From DATJHM01 sp035493895 (GTDB lineage Bacteria; Chloroflexota; Ktedonobacteria; Ktedonobacterales; Ktedonobacteraceae), in assembly GCA_035493895.1 (NCBI GenBank), contig DATJHM010000198.1:32293-96292 (forward strand): a stretch of DNA of 64,000 nucleotides. The letters are read 5' to 3'. The translations under genes were made by a program, and so were the position numbers. Of the stretch, positions 44,477-53,128 are shown piece by piece (the stretch's first letter is position 1; every line of letters starts with the position of its first letter). The notes under the pieces are model-generated. The model was not told the origin of the DNA. It searched no databases and saw only the letters and a program-made list of their open reading frames with translations.

Positions 44477-44633
44477 CACCCAACAATACCTGCATTCTTC
44501 GGTGGACGCAAGCCAGGTGTTCGGAAGTCTAAGTAGATCGGGCAGCATAGAACAACTGCATATAGGGTACTTGTAAGCTAGCATAACATACTTCAGCGTT
44601 TATTTCCACTTTGAGAGGATAGAAGAGTAGGCG

Positions 44634-46010
44634 TCATATCTTTGGCAACAGGTGAATCGCGTAGCCAAGGGCATTATCTGCGCTTTCCTGGATGGTTTCG
44701 CTGAGATTGGGATGAGCAAAAATAATCTCAGAAAGATCCGTCAAGGTAGCGCCCATCTCGATAGCAAGCGAGAGCTGGCCGATCATGTCGCCAGCGCGGG
44801 GCCCAACAAGGGTAGCGCCGAGAAGAACATCGTTGGTGGCATCAGCGACGAGAAGCGCAATGCCAGCATCACAGCCGAGCGTCAGAGCACGTCCGTTGGC
44901 AGCGAGCGGGAAACGACCGACTTTTGTACGATAGCCGGTATGTTCGGCCTGCTCAGCAGTAAGGCCTGCGGTCGCAAGCTCGGGCGTGGTATGGACAATA
45001 TGCGGAACAACGAGCGGCGAAAACTGGACGCGCTGGCCCGCAATCACTTCAGCCGCAATCTTTCCCTGCTTCATGGCCAGACTCGCCAGGGAAGGTTGAG
45101 CTCCGGGCGGTGTGGCACAATCGCCGATAGCGTAGATTTGCGGCTGCGAACTCTGGAGCATCGTATTGACAACGATGCCTCCCTGCTCGTTGGTCTGCAC
45201 ATTTGCATCGGCAAGGTGCAATCCGGCAGTGCATGGATGGACGCCGTGCGAGAGCAGCAATGGACGCTCAAGAATTGCAGTCGGCGTCTGCTTGTATTCG
45301 AGTTGAATCCCCAGCTTACGCAAGCCTGCCTGCACAAGACGGAAGGCAACGGGATCCACACCGGGCAGGAATTGTTCGCCGGGAGCACATAGCTTCACCT
45401 TCACGCCGAGACGAGCAAAGACTGTCGCCAGCTCCAGGGCAACATAATCGTCTCCGCTGATCACAAGATTTGCAGGCAAGGTGGGTAAACTGAGCGCCTG
45501 CTCCGGCGAAAGGATCTGTTCCCCATCATAGGGAAGATCGGCGCAAGCGGTGGGCTCGGCTCCAGTCGCGATAATGCAATGGGAGAATTTGAAACGATGC
45601 GAACCGTATTCGCCTTCGACGCGCACTTCTTTGTTATTGATAAACCAGCCGGTCCCCTTTACCAATTCAATACGACGGCCTGAGATGAGGCGGCGCACGC
45701 CATCGGCCAGACGATTCACGACGCCCTGCTTCCAGGCCTGCATCGTAGGCCAGTCAAACGTCACCCTTTCGGCGTGGATGCCAAATGTGGCAAGATCGTT
45801 GAAGCTCGTCTGCTGATAGCGTTCAGAGGCGGAGAGTAACGCCTTCAAAGGAATACAACCCTTATGGAGGCAGGTTCCCCCGGCACGTTCCGCCTCCACC
45901 AGCGTCACCGCATGGCCGAGCTGAGCGGCGCGAATAGCAGCAACATAGCCAGCAGGACCGGCCCCAAGAACCAGGACATCTACCGCAGTTGTAACATCGC
46001 CGACAACCAT
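44634..46010 (-). CDS. lpdA: Dihydrolipoyl dehydrogenase (E3)
   Basis: A 458-residue E3 flavoenzyme, which reoxidises the dihydrolipoyl arm and passes electrons to NAD. The FAD motif is VLVLGAGPAGYVAAIRAAQLG and the redox-active disulfide is GGTCLHKGCIP. The second Rossmann domain is LVISGDDYVALELATVFARLG; its first motif is SGDDYVA rather than the common GGGxxG. The C-terminal dimerisation domain contains the catalytic HPNLSE. It is the fourth gene of the 2-oxo acid dehydrogenase run. The ATG at 46010 is chosen; upstream in-frame ATGs at 46034 and 46040 are weaker. A GTAGGG-type palindrome covers the short gap to the E2 gene. Confidence 0.93.
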   Translation of the reverse strand: MVVGDVTTAVDVLVLGAGPAGYVAAIRAAQLGHAVTLVEAERAGGTCLHKGCIPLKALLSASERYQQTSFNDLATFGIHAERVTFDWPTMQAWKQGVVNRLADGVRRLISGRRIELVKGTGWFINNKEVRVEGEYGSHRFKFSHCIIATGAEPTACADLPYDGEQILSPEQALSLPTLPANLVISGDDYVALELATVFARLGVKVKLCAPGEQFLPGVDPVAFRLVQAGLRKLGIQLEYKQTPTAILERPLLLSHGVHPCTAGLHLADANVQTNEQGGIVVNTMLQSSQPQIYAIGDCATPPGAQPSLASLAMKQGKIAAEVIAGQRVQFSPLVVPHIVHTTPELATAGLTAEQAEHTGYRTKVGRFPLAANGRALTLGCDAGIALLVADATNDVLLGATLVGPRAGDMIGQLSLAIEMGATLTDLSEIIFAHPNLSETIQESADNALGYAIHLLPKI

Positions 46011-46049
46011 ATTTCTCTCTCTTTCCAGCTTCATGGGCAAGATAAACGC

Positions 46050-46076
46050 CGGGCGGCGACAAGCCCCGCCCCTACC
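46050..46076 (+). repeat. GTAGGG-type palindrome overlapping the E2 stop codon
   Basis: CGGGCGGCGACAAGCCCCGCCCCTACC. Read on the minus strand, its GGTAGGGG end supplies the TAG stop (46072-46074) of the E2 gene. Same family as the other palindromes in this region. Confidence 0.7.
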
Positions 46077-47406
46077 TCAAATCCAGCAACAATTGTTGTG
46101 GCTGTTCGACCAGCGATTTGAAACGCGCCAGGAAGCGACCAGCCAGGGCACCATCAATGACACGATGATCAAACGATAACGCAAGCGGCATCATACTGCA
46201 CGGTATGATCGTCCCATCGCGCACAATGGCCTGCTCCTGCAAGCGGCCAATCGCGAGAATAGCTACTTCGGGATGATTGATAATCGGCGTACCGCTGCCA
46301 CCACCGAAGCTGCCAATGTTATTGAGCGTAAAAGTACTGCCCGTCAGCTCATTCAATGTCAGCACACGCTTCTGAGCGCCCACGATAAGATGTTGCAGAT
46401 GTTCAGCAATCTCCAGGATTGAGAGCTGATCGGCATCGCGCAGCACAGGCACGAGCAGGCCCTCGGGAGAGTCGGTGGCGATACCGACATGGTAATTGCG
46501 CTTATACACAATCTCGCGGCGCTCCTCGTCCAGGCTGGCATTGAAGATCGGGAATTCTTTGAGCGCAGGCAGCAACAATTTCACCAGCAAGGGCAGATAG
46601 GTAAGGTGTATGCCACGCTGTTCTGCAAGTGGTTTGAGCTGTTGACGGAGAGCAATCAGCTCGGTACCATCCAACGCATCAAAGGCTGTGGCGTGAGGGA
46701 TCGTGCGCCAGGAGTGCTCCATGTGCTCGGCGATGCGACGGCGAAGGCCCGTGAGCGGCTGACGCTCCTCAGCTGGTAGTGGTTCTACAGTGCGATGACC
46801 ATTCTTTGCAGGGGAAGAGGCCTGTGAGCTTGCACTGCTTGAGGGCATCAGCGTAGGCCGCTGACTGGCGGATAGCGACGAGGGTGAGGGCGGTGACGAA
46901 GGTGAGGGCGGGAAGGATATTTTCTGCTTCAGGCGCTCGGCGTACAGTTGAAGATCCTCCAGGGTAACACGTCCGGTGGGATGTGAGGAGGGAACCTGAT
47001 TCAGATCGATATCCAGCTCAAAGGCACGCTTACGGACAGCGGGGGCTGCGAGCACACGGCGCCCGCTTGTGGAGACGCCGTTCCGCTGAGAAGGGGAAGA
47101 TGCTGCGGCAACGAGACGATTATTGACGGGTTGAGTCTGCTCGCGCGTAGTAGTTTGAGCGGTGGCTTGAGCAGGCACATCGAAAGTGACAAGTATTTCG
47201 CCGAGCCGGGCCACAGTTCCCTCTTTGACATGGATCGTTTGCACACGTCCGGCGGTAGGCGCAGGGATCTCAACCACTGCCTTGTCGGTCTCCACCTCAA
47301 GCATGGGTTGATCCAGCGCGACAGTATCGCCTGGCTGAATGAGCCAGCGCCGTATTTCGGCCTCCTGCATCCCCTCGCCAAGATCTGGTAATTTGAATTC
47401 TTGCAT
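46072..47406 (-). CDS. 2-oxo acid dehydrogenase E2, dihydrolipoamide acyltransferase
   Basis: A 444-residue E2 core enzyme. It has one N-terminal lipoyl domain with lipoyl Lys42 in VETDKAVVEIPAP, a flexible linker, and a peripheral-subunit-binding domain with LAAPAVRKRAFELDIDLNQV and HPTGRVTLEDLQLY. A Pro/Ser-rich linker follows, then the acyltransferase domain with SFDHRVIDGALAGRFL (catalytic His and Asp). It forms the core that joins E1 and E3. The ATG at 47406 has GGAGGG upstream, next to a cluster of 32-bp repeats. The leucine genes nearby suggest a branched-chain role, but a pyruvate dehydrogenase cannot be excluded. Confidence 0.94.
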   Translation of the reverse strand: MQEFKLPDLGEGMQEAEIRRWLIQPGDTVALDQPMLEVETDKAVVEIPAPTAGRVQTIHVKEGTVARLGEILVTFDVPAQATAQTTTREQTQPVNNRLVAAASSPSQRNGVSTSGRRVLAAPAVRKRAFELDIDLNQVPSSHPTGRVTLEDLQLYAERLKQKISFPPSPSSPPSPSSLSASQRPTLMPSSSASSQASSPAKNGHRTVEPLPAEERQPLTGLRRRIAEHMEHSWRTIPHATAFDALDGTELIALRQQLKPLAEQRGIHLTYLPLLVKLLLPALKEFPIFNASLDEERREIVYKRNYHVGIATDSPEGLLVPVLRDADQLSILEIAEHLQHLIVGAQKRVLTLNELTGSTFTLNNIGSFGGGSGTPIINHPEVAILAIGRLQEQAIVRDGTIIPCSMMPLALSFDHRVIDGALAGRFLARFKSLVEQPQQLLLDLR

Positions 47407-47428
47407 AACAACCCTCCGGGCAGGCAGC

Positions 47429-47555
47429 AGGCAGGCATCAAGCTCTGCCCCTACCTGTTCGGGCAGGCATCAAGCCCTGCCCCTACCTGTTCGGGCAGGC
47501 ATCAAGCCCTGCCCCTACCTGTTCGGGCAGGCATCAAGCTCTGCCCCTACCTGTT
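47429..47555 (+). repeat. Four tandem copies of a 32-bp GTAGGG-type palindromic unit
   Basis: The unit GGGCAGGCATCAAGCCCTGC followed by CCCTACCTGTTC repeats at 47429, 47461, 47493 and 47525, with at most two substitutions per copy. Each copy contains the hairpin GGGCAGG/CCTGCCC or GGGCAG/CTGCCC and the CCCCTACC flank. A related single copy lies at 49398-49424. There are no unique spacers, so this is not a CRISPR array. Confidence 0.9.
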
Positions 47556-47633
47556 TTGTTTCTTCGAGGAGATCGATGCCGCTACGGTAGGACATAATTC
47601 CATGTCGCTGCATCGTGTCCCTACGAAGGTATA

Positions 47634-48173
47634 TCATTCATTCTCTTGCCGGGCCTTCTCCACGGTGGCAAGCACAAAAGCGGTTTTGCCATCGGTATAA
47701 CCATTACGATTATTGCCAAAACGAGCAGCCAATTCTTGTTTGAGCCGAACATAGTCTCTGGCATGCTCAGGGTGACGACGCAGATAATCTCTAAACAGGA
47801 GTTGACTCTCGCCCTCGACACGACCCTGCTCGTCCGTGAAATCGATGAGATGGAGATGGTGAGTTCGCTCAAATCCTGAAACCGAGAGAGGCGGCTTGCG
47901 AAAAAAATGCCGACCAGGGACACCAGCCTCACCACGATATTCGTAGCCCAGTTGTTCCAGAGAGGGTACACAGTCTGGGATTGGCGTATGATCGTGCACG
48001 ATTATCAACATATCGAGTACGGCTTTGGCACCCAGACCCGGGACGGATGTGCTGCCGACGTGCTCGATAGCTCTCACATATTTCCCAATGGCCGCCTGGA
48101 TGCTGGCCTTCTCTTCCTCGAATTGAGCAGGCCAGTGCGGGTCGTATTCGGAGATGAGCAGGACATCAGACAT
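47634..48173 (-). CDS. GrpB family protein
   Basis: A 179-residue GrpB-family protein (a nucleotidyltransferase-like fold, formerly named as a dephospho-CoA kinase-associated domain). Diagnostic segments are YDPHWPAQFEEEKASIQAAI, IEHVGSTSVPGLGAKAVLDMLI and DYLRRHPEHARDYVRLKQEL. The function is not established. The ATG at 48173 has AAAAGGAGC upstream; a longer frame to 48221 is less likely. It sits between the E1beta and E2 genes of a dehydrogenase complex, with palindromic repeats on both sides, and looks like an insertion into that operon. Confidence 0.85.
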   Translation of the reverse strand: MSDVLLISEYDPHWPAQFEEEKASIQAAIGKYVRAIEHVGSTSVPGLGAKAVLDMLIIVHDHTPIPDCVPSLEQLGYEYRGEAGVPGRHFFRKPPLSVSGFERTHHLHLIDFTDEQGRVEGESQLLFRDYLRRHPEHARDYVRLKQELAARFGNNRNGYTDGKTAFVLATVEKARQENE

Positions 48174-48261
48174 TGAACGATAGCTCCTTTTTAATAAATT
48201 ATCGAGAGAAACGTCTTGCAAGGCGGTCCCCTTTATTACGAGGGGTTTTGCGTTGGTCGAC

Positions 48262-48289
48262 GCGGGCGCAGATAAACCGCGCCTCTACG
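48262..48289 (+). repeat. GTAGGG-type palindrome between GrpB and E1beta genes
   Basis: GCGGGCGCAGATAAACCGCG followed by CCTCTACG, with a GCGC-based stem and the GATAAACC loop shared with the other copies. A more degenerate GCAGATAAACAACGCC follows at about 48311-48326. Confidence 0.6.
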
Positions 48290-48332
48290 GGATGGATACC
48301 GTCTGCTGACCGCAGATAAACAACGCCCAGGA

Positions 48333-49310
<978 letters not shown>

Positions 49311-49397
49311 TGTATAGTTCTCCTGTCGCAAACAGCTTTGTTTAATATACAGTGGCAAACATTCGGCAGGACGTCGAGCGGATTCGTTGCCGCTGCC

Positions 49398-49424
49398 GGG
49401 CAGGCATAAAGCGCTGCCCCTACC
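49398..49424 (+). repeat. GTAGGG-type palindrome, 32-bp-unit relative
   Basis: GGGCAGGCATAAAGCGCTGC followed by CCCTACC, closely related to the tandem units at 47429-47555, including the CTGTTC and TTCTTCGAG sequences that follow both. Confidence 0.75.
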
Positions 49425-49549
49425 TGTTCTCTTTCTTCGAGAGGGTCAATGCCTGTTTCTCTCCTTGCGTCGTCCAATGTATAGGGTACTCTTGTAACCC
49501 TACAAGGGATGGTCGTGTCCGCCCAACATCGTGGTTGCCGACAGCGAAC

Positions 49550-49572
49550 GGAGATAAACCCCACCCCTACGA
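49550..49572 (+). repeat. GTAGGG-type palindrome with GATAAACC loop
   Basis: CGGAGATAAACCCCACCCCT followed by ACG, directly downstream of the E1alpha gene. The stem is weak in this copy, but the loop and flank match the 58321 copy. Confidence 0.6.
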
Positions 49573-50634
49573 GAGATCTGGGACGTAGCGCAACATCTCT
49601 GCGCGTTGTGCTTGCAGGCGGGGCGAGAGATCGAGTTGTGTCGTCTCAAAAAAGGCATCGGGCGCAGGAGCAGGAAGAGCCTCCGCAGCACTTACCGCCT
49701 CATTTATTTCAGTCTCAACCTCCGTCAGTAACTGGCGGTCCAGCTCGTCATCCAGAATGCCGCGATCTAGAAGGAAGCGGCGAAAACGGATAATGGGATC
49801 TTTAGCACGCCAGGCCTCCACCTCGGCTGGGTCGCGATAGCGTGTAGGGTCATCAGCGGTCGTATGAGCCCCCATACGATAGGTCAGCGCCTCAATAAGC
49901 GTGGGACCATGACCGGCCCGAGCACGCTCGACCGCCTGCTGCATCACCGCGTAGACAGCGAGAATATCGTTGCCATCAACCAGAACCGAGGGAACACCAA
50001 AGCCAGCACCACGAGCCGCCAGCGTTGAAGCAGCAGATTGATGTTCGCGAGGAACACTGATCGCCCAACCATTATTCTGCACAACCAGCACCGCCGGAGC
50101 CTGAAAAACGCCCGCGAAATTCAGCGCCTCATTGAAATCGCCCTCAGAGGTCGCGCCATCTCCGCAGACACCGACCGCGACCGCAGGCTCACCAGCAATC
50201 TTCGCCGCCATCGCCAGACCTACAGCATGGAGCATCTGCGTGCCAATGACAATCTGAATGGGCAGACAATGAACCTCGGCAGGATAGGCTGCGGCAAAAC
50301 CACGAAAGCTGTAAACAAGCGTCTGGAGAGGGATACCCTTCACAAGCAGCGAGGCAAGTTCGCGATACGAAGTCGTCAGCCAGTCCTGAGGCTGCAAAGG
50401 GGCAGCCAGACCGACAGAGGTCGCCTCCTGACCAAGCAAGGGACCAAAAGTCGTAGCACGGCCCTGGCGCTGTAGAGCAACAATTTTATAAGAAAAAGCG
50501 CGCGCAAGCTGCATCGCACGATAAAGCTGTACAAAGCGTTCGGGTGAGAGATCGGGGAGAGTGCCCACCACATTCCCCTCTGGATCAATAACCTGATGAG
50601 CAATCATACCTGAATCGAGTTGCTGAATAGTCAC
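49567..50634 (-). CDS. 2-oxo acid dehydrogenase E1 component, alpha subunit
   Basis: A 355-residue E1alpha subunit, which decarboxylates the 2-oxo acid using thiamine diphosphate. The cofactor motif runs from GVCGDGATSEGDFNEALNFA to VVQNNGWAISVP (GDG-x-N pattern). Other family segments are RQGRATTFGPLLGQEATSVG and the phosphorylation-loop region ALTYRMGAHTTADDPTRYR. It is most like branched-chain keto acid or generic PDH E1alpha. The start is a GTG at 50634 with AAAGGAG upstream. It leads the complex operon, and a possible operator lies upstream. The last residues overlap a GTAGGG-type palindrome. Confidence 0.94.
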   Translation of the reverse strand: MTIQQLDSGMIAHQVIDPEGNVVGTLPDLSPERFVQLYRAMQLARAFSYKIVALQRQGRATTFGPLLGQEATSVGLAAPLQPQDWLTTSYRELASLLVKGIPLQTLVYSFRGFAAAYPAEVHCLPIQIVIGTQMLHAVGLAMAAKIAGEPAVAVGVCGDGATSEGDFNEALNFAGVFQAPAVLVVQNNGWAISVPREHQSAASTLAARGAGFGVPSVLVDGNDILAVYAVMQQAVERARAGHGPTLIEALTYRMGAHTTADDPTRYRDPAEVEAWRAKDPIIRFRRFLLDRGILDDELDRQLLTEVETEINEAVSAAEALPAPAPDAFFETTQLDLSPRLQAQRAEMLRYVPDLS

Positions 50635-50719
50635 GATGTGCTCCTTTGCATACTACATTGTTGCTGAACAGAGTAAATATCGCCGAAACATGAAAATACA
50701 ATACCACAGCGTATCATAT

Positions 50720-50741
50720 TATGTCATCAGATTACGACATA
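50720..50741 (-). promoter_or_regulatory. Possible operator upstream of the E1alpha gene
   Basis: TATGTC-N10-GACATA, an inverted repeat. Its minus-strand right arm overlaps ATGACA, a fair -35 box, followed 18 nt later by TATTGT. It could be a repressor site for the dehydrogenase-complex operon. Confidence 0.35.
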
Positions 50742-50769
50742 GAGGAGGTAAATATCAATTGAGAGAGGG

Positions 50770-50804
50770 TATCTGGTCGAATCAGCAACTGACGCGACCA
50801 GATA
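50770..50804 (-). terminator. Hairpin after leuD
   Basis: TATCTGGTCG and CGACCAGATA form a 10-bp perfect stem with a 15-nt loop, 12 nt past the leuD stop. No U-tract follows, so the terminator role is uncertain. Confidence 0.4.
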
Positions 50805-50815
50805 GTGAGAGGGGT

Positions 50816-51439
50816 TTAGCGAGCGCTGGCGCTAAAGAGCCAGGGGGCCTCGTGTTTGCGGCGTTCCTCATAGGCAGCAATTTCATCGCCATGAGAGAGC
50901 GTCCAGCCAACATTGTCCAGGCCCTTGAGCAGAGCATCTTTGCGGAACGCATCGATCTCGAAATGCAGGACGCGACCGGAGGGAGTCGTCACCGTCTGAG
51001 CAGCGAGATCGATAGAGAGTTGATACCCCTCATTGGCTTGAGCTTCGGCCATCAGCTCCTGCACCGTCGCCTCATCAAGGGTCACAGGCAAAATACTGTT
51101 ATTGAAGCAGTTATTATAGAAAATGTCGGCGAAGCTGGGCGCAATCAGGCAATGGAAGCCATAATCGTGAAGGGACCAGGGGGCATGCTCACGAGAAGAG
51201 CCACAGCCGAAATTATCGCCAGCCAGCAGAACACTTGCGCCCTCGTAACGCGGCTGATTCAGCACGAAATCGGGATTAGCAGAGCCGTCATTAAGAAAGC
51301 GCCAGTTCGCAAAGAGAGCATTGGCAAACCCCGTGCGCTTGATCGTCTTCAAAAAGCGCGCAGGCGTAATTTCATCAGTATTGACATTCGTGCGGTCCAG
51401 AGGAACGACCAGACCGGTATGCGTAACAAATGGTTCCAC
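50816..51439 (-). CDS. leuD: 3-isopropylmalate dehydratase small subunit
   Basis: A 207-residue LeuD. With LeuC it isomerises 2-isopropylmalate to 3-isopropylmalate in leucine synthesis. Signatures: LDRTNVNTDEITPARFLKTI, LLAGDNFGCGSSREHAPWSL (substrate-binding Ser-Ser-Arg-Glu) and APSFADIFYNNCFNNSILPV. The start is a GTG at 51439, 38 nt after leuC, with GGAG further upstream than usual. The two genes form a unit. Confidence 0.95.
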   Translation of the reverse strand: MEPFVTHTGLVVPLDRTNVNTDEITPARFLKTIKRTGFANALFANWRFLNDGSANPDFVLNQPRYEGASVLLAGDNFGCGSSREHAPWSLHDYGFHCLIAPSFADIFYNNCFNNSILPVTLDEATVQELMAEAQANEGYQLSIDLAAQTVTTPSGRVLHFEIDAFRKDALLKGLDNVGWTLSHGDEIAAYEERRKHEAPWLFSASAR

Positions 51440-51477
51440 GGTTCTTATTCTTTCTCCAGCTAGAACGGCCTATGTAT

Positions 51478-52881
51478 TTACAGCTCGCGAATATCGACAA
51501 AGTGACCGGCAATGGCAGTAGCAGCCGCCATCGCAGGACTGACCAGATGCGTACGACCACCACGGCCCTGGCGACCCTCGAAATTGCGATTGCTCGTCGA
51601 GGCACAGCGTTCGCCCTCAGTAAGACGATCACCATTCATCGCGATACACATACTACAGCCAGCCTCGCGCCACTCAAAACCAGCCTCGCGGAAGATATCA
51701 GCCAGGCCCTCTTCTTCAGCCATGCGGCGTACCCCCATCGAACCGGGCACCACCAGGGCACGCACATTTGGAGCGACATGCTTGCCTTTGACATACTGAG
51801 CAGCCATACGAATATCTTCGAGGCGTGAGTTGGTACAGGAGCCGATGAAGACCGTATTGACCTGGATCTCACTGATCTTCTGGCCCGCACTCAGGCCCAT
51901 ATATTGCAGAGCGCGCTCATAGCTCTGGCGCTTGAGGGGATCGCTCTCCAGGGCTGGATCGGGCACCTGTCCATCCACATTTGCCACCATACCGGGATTC
52001 GTGCCCCAGGTCACCTGAGGACCCAGGCCGGTAACATCGACCTCATGCACGGCATCAAAGCGAGCATCAGGATCACTGGCAAGTTGTTTCCAGGAAGCAA
52101 CCGCCTGATCAAACAACTCACCCTGAGGAGCAAAAGGACGACCCTTGATATAGGCAAACGTCGTCTCATCGGGGGCAACCATACCAGCGCGAGCACCGGC
52201 CTCAATCGCCATATTGCAGAGGGTCATACGTCCCTCCATCGAAAGATTGCGAACCGCCGAACCACTGAACTCAATCACATGGCCGGTGCCGACGCCGGTG
52301 CCGAGTTGACCAATGGTATACAGAGCGACATCTTTCGCCGTGACACCCGGGGCAAGTTTTCCCTCGATACGAATATTCATCGTTTTCGGCTTGTGCTGCA
52401 AGAGGCACTGAGTCGCCAGCACATGCTCGACCTCACTGGTACCAATACCGATAGCAAAAACGCCAAGGGCGCCATGAGTGGAAGTGTGCGAATCGCCGCA
52501 GACCAGCGTCATCCCCGGAAGAGTCACACCAAGTTCAGGGCCAATGATATGCACGATACCCTGGTGGTCATCCTTCATATCGAAGAGAGTGACGCCAAAA
52601 TCGCGTGCATTCTGCTCCATAGTAGTAATACAAAGCTCGCTCTCGCGGTCTACCACATCAAGCATGCGGCGGCCACTGACCGTAGGAACATTATGGTCAA
52701 GAACGGCAACCGTGGCATCGGGGCGATGAACAGAGCGACCGGCCATACGGAGACCAGCAAAGGCCTGAGGCGAGGTAGCTTCATGCACCAGATGGCGATC
52801 GATGTAGAGCACGGTGGATTCACCTGGAACATCGCGCACCACATGAGCATCCCAGATCTTTTCAAACATAGTTTTTGGCAT
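51478..52881 (-). CDS. leuC: 3-isopropylmalate dehydratase large subunit
   Basis: A 467-residue LeuC, the aconitase-family iron-sulfur subunit. The cluster-binding cysteines are in VFIGSCTNSRLEDIR and EAGCSMCIAMNGD. Further family segments are TLVCGDSHTSTHGALGVFAI and AGARAGMVAPDETTF. The ATG at 52881 starts the family-like MPKTMFEKIWDAHVV, with AGGAG 12 nt upstream. A TATAAT at 52936-52941 is a likely -10 box. leuB is not in the window, but a leuA-like gene lies 4.2 kb away. Confidence 0.96.
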   Translation of the reverse strand: MPKTMFEKIWDAHVVRDVPGESTVLYIDRHLVHEATSPQAFAGLRMAGRSVHRPDATVAVLDHNVPTVSGRRMLDVVDRESELCITTMEQNARDFGVTLFDMKDDHQGIVHIIGPELGVTLPGMTLVCGDSHTSTHGALGVFAIGIGTSEVEHVLATQCLLQHKPKTMNIRIEGKLAPGVTAKDVALYTIGQLGTGVGTGHVIEFSGSAVRNLSMEGRMTLCNMAIEAGARAGMVAPDETTFAYIKGRPFAPQGELFDQAVASWKQLASDPDARFDAVHEVDVTGLGPQVTWGTNPGMVANVDGQVPDPALESDPLKRQSYERALQYMGLSAGQKISEIQVNTVFIGSCTNSRLEDIRMAAQYVKGKHVAPNVRALVVPGSMGVRRMAEEEGLADIFREAGFEWREAGCSMCIAMNGDRLTEGERCASTSNRNFEGRQGRGGRTHLVSPAMAAATAIAGHFVDIREL

Positions 52882-52935
52882 AATTACCACTACTCCTGGA
52901 TTCAATTTGCTAGATTGTTGAAGACACGTCCTATT

Positions 52936-52941
52936 ATTATA
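52936..52941 (-). promoter_or_regulatory. Possible -10 box for leuCD
   Basis: Minus-strand TATAAT, 55 nt upstream of the leuC start. A weak GTTACG is 17 nt further upstream as a candidate -35. The rest of the gap to 53128 shows no gene. Confidence 0.35.
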
Positions 52942-53128
52942 CTGCATAAAGAAGATTTCGTAACCTGCGTTGCGACTATGAGCACATAGACAACTCGTAC
53001 ATATTGAGCAAACAGAGAGGTGCCAGAAGGGAGAAAATCAGTGCCTGTGTTTCTCACCTTCTATATTTCTCTATATCATACTGTATCGGCAAATATCAGC
53101 ATGTACAACAGGGGCAAAGTAAGAAGAA

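Noticed and set aside
44360..44584. Long in-frame N-terminal extension of the MFS protein
   Set aside because: The extension is unlike the family, covers the structured leader, and the ATG at 44359 has an excellent AGGAGG.
47429..47555. CRISPR-like regular repeats
   Set aside because: Units are directly tandem with no variable spacers and no cas genes in the window.
51904..52989. 361-codon open frame on the plus strand, antisense to leuC
   Set aside because: The protein has no recognisable domain and lies over a clear LeuC; it arises from the composition of the coding strand.
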